A DNA stretch of 6,797 nt from an uncultured Collinsella sp. GTDB lineage: Bacteria > Actinomycetota > Coriobacteriia > Coriobacteriales > Coriobacteriaceae. Each line of letters opens with the position of its first letter. Position 1 is the first letter of the stretch. The DNA is taken from NCBI GenBank assembly GCA_958438955.1, contig CAUBTS010000091.1:1-6797 (forward strand), read 5' to 3'. The position numbers and the translations under genes are program-made. Below the pieces are notes generated by a model. That model searched no databases. It was not told the DNA's origin and was given only the letters and a program-made list of their open reading frames with translations. This document shows positions 3,686 through 6,797 of this stretch, in pieces.

Positions 3686-6451
3686 ATGGATCAGGACCGC
3701 CAAAACAGCCAAAGCCGCGACGCGCAGAACACGGAGCGCGAGCAGGATTTTACGACCTACCGCGCCGCTCAAAGCTCAAACGATATGGTGCCGACGGTAT
3801 TTCGCCGTGGCATCTACCGCACGATTCGTGGCAGTCTTAAGCGCTTCCTATCTATCGTGGTCATCACCGCGCTTGGCGTGAGCGTGATGTGCGGCCTTAA
3901 GGCAGGCTGCGAGGATTTGTGCGATTCGGTCGACGCCTATTTTGACCAGCAGAATGTCTATGACATTAACGTGCAGTCGACCTATGGCCTTACGCGCGAC
4001 GATCTTGCGGCTATCCAAGAGGTCGACGGCGTCGAGACGGCCGAGGGCATTTACACCGAGACCGCCTACACCGCCGTGGGCACAACGCGCGAGCGCGTGG
4101 TTGTGCAAAGTCTTTCCAAGGAGAACATCGATCAGCCAGTGCTCGTGAACGGCGATTTGCCCGAGAGCGCTGATGAAGTCGCGGTGACTTCGAAGTTCCT
4201 GAAGGCATCGGGCAAGAAAATCGGCGATACGGTGAGTTTTGCCGCCAATGACGCGAGCTCGTCCAATCAAAGCGCCAAGGACCAGTTTGCCGCGGGCGAT
4301 TACACCATTACGGCCGAGGTCCTCGACCCCACTGATGTGAGCTCCGACTCGACAGTCAACGCCTTTCGCGCTGCTTCGGCGGCGGACTATAAGTTCTATG
4401 TGAGCGAGGACGCCGCGACATCTTCTTCCTACTCCGCGGTCCACGTGATCGTCGAGGGAGCCAAGAGCCTCAACTCCTATTCGGATGCCTACGCGGCAAA
4501 GATCAACAAGGTCAAGGGCAATATAGAGAAGATTCGCGAGGAGCGTGAGAAGGCGCGCGCTCAGGAACTGACGGTCGACACGCCGGCAAGCTTGGATGCG
4601 GCCGAGCGCCAGGCGAATATGCTCTTTGGGATTGAGCAGGACAACATCAATCGCATGGCAGAGGGCAGCGAGGAGCGCGTGCAAGCGCAGACCGACCTGG
4701 ATCAGCGCCGCGCCGCCGCCGACCAGCAGTTTGCCGATGCCCGCGCCGAGCTTTCCGACCTAGGCGAATGCACCTGGTACATCCAGGACCGCGGCAATAT
4801 CGCAAGCTACTCGAGCGTGGAAAGCGATAGCTCGTCAATTGAGGCCATCGCCACGGTGTTCCCGTTCATCTTCTTTATCGTCGCCGTGCTCATCAGCCTT
4901 ACCACCGCCACACGTATGGTCGAGGAGGAGCGCACGCTCATCGGCCTGTATAAGGCGCTCGGCTATTCGCGCGGGCGCATCCTGTCCAAATACGTGGACT
5001 ATGCGCTGTGGGCTTGTCTGATCGGCGGCGTGCTCGGCAACATCATCGGATTTGTGGGCCTGCCGCTGTTCCTGTTTACGGTGTTCGACGACATGTACTC
5101 ACTGCCCCAGATGCTACTTTCGTACGACATCGTGTCCTCGATCGTTTCGGTGGCGCTGTTTGCCGTGGGCGTGGTGGGCGCCACGATTATCGCCTGCCGC
5201 CACGAGATGGCCGAGACCCCTGCCTCGCTCATGCGCCCCAAGGCGCCGCGTGCCGGCTCACGCATTCTGCTCGAGCGTATCGGATTTATCTGGCGCCGCA
5301 TGGGCTTTTTGAACAAGGTGGCAGCGCGTAACCTGTTCCGCTACAAAAAGCGCGCCTTTATGACCATCTTCGGCATCGCCGGCTGCACGGCGCTCGTGAT
5401 CTGCGGCATGGGCATTCGTGATACGTCGGTCGCGCTTTCGCCCAAGCAGTACGGCCACATCACACGCTACGACCTGCTGGCGGTTGCCAATCCCGACGAT
5501 TTTTCGCAGACGTGCGCGGCGCTCGACGAGCGAAGCGCGGTCAAGGATTCCGGTGTGACCGTAACTTCGACGCTGCCGATCATGACCGACAACGTCACCT
5601 TTACATTCGGCGGAAAGAGCGAGACCGTGCAGCTGATCGTGGTGCCCGATGACCGCACGAACGATCTGGACGACTATGTTCGCCTTGAGGATGAGTCCAA
5701 AGAGCCACTGTCTTTGCGTGACGGAGACGTGTATCTGAGTAAGAGTTCACAGCTGGTGCTGGGGATTCAACCGGGCGATACGGCGCACGTCCAGGATTCG
5801 TCACTCAACGTCGCCAAGGTCAAGGTCAGCGACATTTCGCTTAACTATCTGGGCAACACGCTTTACATGACGCAGAGCACCTATGAGCGCGCGTTTGGGC
5901 GCAGCGTTCGCCTCAATGGCATCTTTGCGCTGCTCAAGGGTTCGTCGGCCGACCAGATTGCGTTTAGCAAGAAGCTTAAGAGTGACGGCTGGCTTTCGAT
6001 TTCGAGCACGGCCGAGCATTGGGAGAACTTTGAGGCGAACTTCACTATTATCAATTCCGTCGTGGTGCTCGTGACCTTTATGGCGGCGTGCCTGTCGTTT
6101 GTGGTGGTGTTTACGCTGTCCAACACGAATATCTCCGAGCGCGAGCGCGAGCTGGCGACCATCAAGGTGCTTGGTTTCCGCCGTGGCGAGGTGCACCATT
6201 ACGTCAACAAGGAGACGTTGATCCTCACGGCAATTGGCGCCGCGCTGGGCGTGCCACTGGGCGGCTTGCTGGCCGAGAGTTTTACGTACATTTTGCAGAT
6301 GCCGTCGCTGTACTTTGATGTTGAGGTCGAGCCGCTAAGCTACGTGCTCGCCGTGGTGCTTTCCTTTGGCTTTACGTTTATCGTCAACCTCGCCACCAAT
6401 CGTACCCTCAACAAGATCGACATGGTCGGCGCCCTCAAAAGCGCCGAGTAA
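3686..6451 (+). CDS. FtsX-family ABC permease, 8 predicted TM segments, coiled-coil insertion
   Basis: This integral membrane subunit works with the preceding ATPase and probably acts by mechanotransmission on an envelope substrate. From ATG 3686 it is 921 residues: a hydrophilic Gln/Asp/Arg-rich tail (1-39), TM1 about 53-74, a large external domain, TM2-TM4 about 387-408, 439-466 and 481-504, TM5 about 557-576, a second external domain of about 210 residues, and TM6-TM8 about 787-811, 843-864 and 884-906. The FtsX core occurs twice (EEERTLIGLYKALGYS at 413-428; ERERELATIKVLGF at 818-831), so it looks like two MacB/LolC-like four-TM units fused. Only the first external domain has a charged heptad-like coiled coil (about 266-358). 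Relatives I recall often carry longer coils and exceed 1000 residues. ATG 3686 is preferred, with weak GAGTGG eight bases upstream. GTG 3674 (925 residues, overlapping the ATPase stop) is the alternative. The substrate is unknown. Confidence 0.95.
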   Translation: MDQDRQNSQSRDAQNTEREQDFTTYRAAQSSNDMVPTVFRRGIYRTIRGSLKRFLSIVVITALGVSVMCGLKAGCEDLCDSVDAYFDQQNVYDINVQSTYGLTRDDLAAIQEVDGVETAEGIYTETAYTAVGTTRERVVVQSLSKENIDQPVLVNGDLPESADEVAVTSKFLKASGKKIGDTVSFAANDASSSNQSAKDQFAAGDYTITAEVLDPTDVSSDSTVNAFRAASAADYKFYVSEDAATSSSYSAVHVIVEGAKSLNSYSDAYAAKINKVKGNIEKIREEREKARAQELTVDTPASLDAAERQANMLFGIEQDNINRMAEGSEERVQAQTDLDQRRAAADQQFADARAELSDLGECTWYIQDRGNIASYSSVESDSSSIEAIATVFPFIFFIVAVLISLTTATRMVEEERTLIGLYKALGYSRGRILSKYVDYALWACLIGGVLGNIIGFVGLPLFLFTVFDDMYSLPQMLLSYDIVSSIVSVALFAVGVVGATIIACRHEMAETPASLMRPKAPRAGSRILLERIGFIWRRMGFLNKVAARNLFRYKKRAFMTIFGIAGCTALVICGMGIRDTSVALSPKQYGHITRYDLLAVANPDDFSQTCAALDERSAVKDSGVTVTSTLPIMTDNVTFTFGGKSETVQLIVVPDDRTNDLDDYVRLEDESKEPLSLRDGDVYLSKSSQLVLGIQPGDTAHVQDSSLNVAKVKVSDISLNYLGNTLYMTQSTYERAFGRSVRLNGIFALLKGSSADQIAFSKKLKSDGWLSISSTAEHWENFEANFTIINSVVVLVTFMAACLSFVVVFTLSNTNISERERELATIKVLGFRRGEVHHYVNKETLILTAIGAALGVPLGGLLAESFTYILQMPSLYFDVEVEPLSYVLAVVLSFGFTFIVNLATNRTLNKIDMVGALKSAE

Positions 6452-6512
6452 CCTGCCCTGGGATTCAAGTTCTAGCGAGCTGCCGACGCGCCCGCAGCAG
6501 CATTTTTGCATA

Positions 6513-6556
6513 AACCGCCCCGCCAAATTCATACTTTGACGGGGCGGTTGCTTTTT
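6513..6556 (+). terminator. Strong intrinsic terminator after the ABC permease
   Basis: A 10-bp perfect stem (AACCGCCCCG at 6513-6522 with CGGGGCGGTT at 6540-6549) continues past one mismatch into four more pairs (CAAA/TTTG). This leaves a 7-base loop, and the stem is followed by TTTTT at 6552-6556. It lies 61 bases after the permease stop and should end the operon. On the opposite strand only a short TTTAT follows the stem, so strong bidirectional termination is doubtful. Confidence 0.92.
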
Positions 6557-6576
6557 GCCCACAGGTACCCCAGGGG

Positions 6577-6604
6577 GCGCCGTGCAAATTCCGGAGTATT
6601 CAGC
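6577..6604 (+). repeat. Left arm of a long imperfect inverted repeat
   Basis: This 28-base arm ends in GGAGTATTCAGC. Its reverse complement matches 6761-6788 at 23 of 28 positions, including a perfect run of 12 (GCTGAATACTCC) and the block TGCACG. The two arms enclose about 156 bases of gene-free DNA. They could be ends of a small non-autonomous element, paired binding sites, or arms of an RNA structure. Confidence 0.7.
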
Positions 6605-6609
6605 GTCCC

Positions 6610-6635
6610 GGGGTCCGCGGGCGCGGGGGCGGGGG
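6610..6635 (+). other. Potential G-quadruplex motif
   Basis: Four G-runs (GGGG at 6610-6613, GGG at 6619-6621, GGGGG at 6625-6629 and 6631-6635) are separated by loops of 5, 3 and 1 bases. This fits the standard G3+N1-7 rule on the + strand. It lies between the arms of the long inverted repeat. In GC-rich genomes such motifs can arise by chance, so folding in the cell is unproven. Confidence 0.55.
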
Positions 6636-6700
6636 TGCAAAACTGCGCTGAAAGCCCCGATTCTGAGTCCCAACGCCTCTAGAGCCGCTCGTTTTTTTAC

Positions 6701-6793
6701 AGGATGCGGCCCATGGTGCCTGCCTTTCGCCCAAAATCCAGTATGCAGGCACCCTCGGCTGCTGAATACTCCCAAAAATGCACGCCGCATCCT
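6701..6793. repeat. Nested perfect inverted repeats, 93-bp structured element
   Basis: The outer arms AGGATGCGGC (6701-6710) and GCCGCATCCT (6784-6793) are perfect 10-base complements. Inside them GGTGCCTGC (6715-6723) and GCAGGCACC (6745-6753) are perfect 9-base complements with a 21-base loop. Together they would give a stem with an internal hairpin and a 30-base unpaired arm. No T-run follows on either strand within the window, so it is not a standard terminator. Its density of perfect pairing suggests a selected structure or a small repeat element. Confidence 0.65.
6761..6788 (-). repeat. Right arm of the long imperfect inverted repeat
   Basis: This is the inverted counterpart of 6577-6604 (23 of 28 positions). 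Its last five bases (6784-6788) are shared with the right arm of the nested 10-bp repeat. The two long-range pairings therefore cannot form fully at the same time in one strand. Confidence 0.7.
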
Positions 6794-6797
6794 ACCC

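Larger units (their letters stand above)
6557..6797. other. Gene-free 3' intergenic block rich in inverted repeats
   Basis: No convincing coding sequence is present after the terminator. The block holds a GC-rich stretch with a G-quadruplex motif, a T7 run at 6692-6698, a 28-base imperfect inverted repeat pair (6577-6604 and 6761-6788), and a nested pair of perfect inverted repeats (6701-6793). The structure reaches almost to the window edge, so the element may continue or may belong to a gene beyond it. Confidence 0.6.

Noticed and set aside
3848..4684. Long minus-strand open frame (278 codons) over the permease
   Set aside because: Antisense shadow of the permease's first external domain. 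No domain pattern or ribosome binding site supports it.
6335..6790. Minus-strand frame of 151 codons across the 3' intergenic block
   Set aside because: It runs through the terminator and inverted repeats into the antisense of the permease. The composition is Arg/Gly/Pro-rich with no motif, so it is probably a spurious frame in GC-rich DNA.
6701..6793. tRNA-like cloverleaf
   Set aside because: Nested stems with a 10-bp outer helix superficially resemble one, but there is no T-loop GTTCGA-type sequence, no anticodon arm of the right size and no D-arm pattern.
6704..6797. Open + strand frame from ATG 6704 or 6713 (AGGA at 6701-6704) running off the window end
   Set aside because: About 31 codons without a stop is expected by chance at this GC content, and it lies wholly within the inverted repeats. 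Sequence beyond the window would settle it.
1..6797. CRISPR array, insertion sequence or prophage genes
   Set aside because: No regularly spaced repeats, transposase, integrase or phage proteins were seen on either strand.

Overview
The window looks like a chromosomal segment from a high-GC Gram-positive gut actinobacterium. The Coriobacteriia, and a Collinsella-like genome in particular, are my best guess. This rests on GC-rich codon choice, use of GTG starts, AAAGGA/AGGAGG-type ribosome binding sites, and the style of the histidine kinase and FtsX-type permease. It is an inference from composition and protein character, not from a database match. All recognisable genes lie on the + strand.

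Layout: (1) 21-599, a complete O6-alkylguanine-DNA alkyltransferase (Ogt type) that looks functionally separate from the rest. (2) 600-827, a 228-base regulatory gap. It ends in a tandem 11-bp direct repeat placed 11 bp upstream of a -10-like TATCAT, which is the geometry of PhoB/OmpR-class activated promoters. (3) 828-2893, a tightly packed OmpR-family response regulator and membrane sensor histidine kinase, with 2 bases between stop and start. (4) 2894-2978, an 85-base gap with a hairpin that holds the only good Shine-Dalgarno sequence in its loop. (5) 2979-6451, an ABC ATPase of the LolD/MacB type and a large FtsX-family permease with duplicated cores and a coiled-coil insertion, adjacent to or overlapping each other. 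(6) 6513-6556, a strong intrinsic terminator closing the operon. (7) 6557-6797, gene-free sequence with an unusual density of inverted repeats and a G-quadruplex motif, continuing past the window edge.

Working model: the sensor kinase detects an envelope signal through its roughly 140-residue extracytoplasmic domain and phosphorylates Asp51 of the regulator. The regulator probably activates its own promoter through the tandem repeat and so drives the ABC module. The ABC pair resembles type VII (mechanotransmission) systems, which move peptides, lipoproteins or antimicrobials, or act on envelope proteins without transport. The kinase has a large external sensor domain and the permease has 8 predicted membrane segments with two external domains. 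The module is therefore not a classical BceRS-BceAB bacitracin unit, although the logic (sensor, regulator, exporter) is similar. The substrate cannot be read from sequence.

The protein-coding part is a recognisable type of system. The least explained DNA is the 3' intergenic block (6577-6793) and the small cis elements upstream of the regulator and the ATPase.
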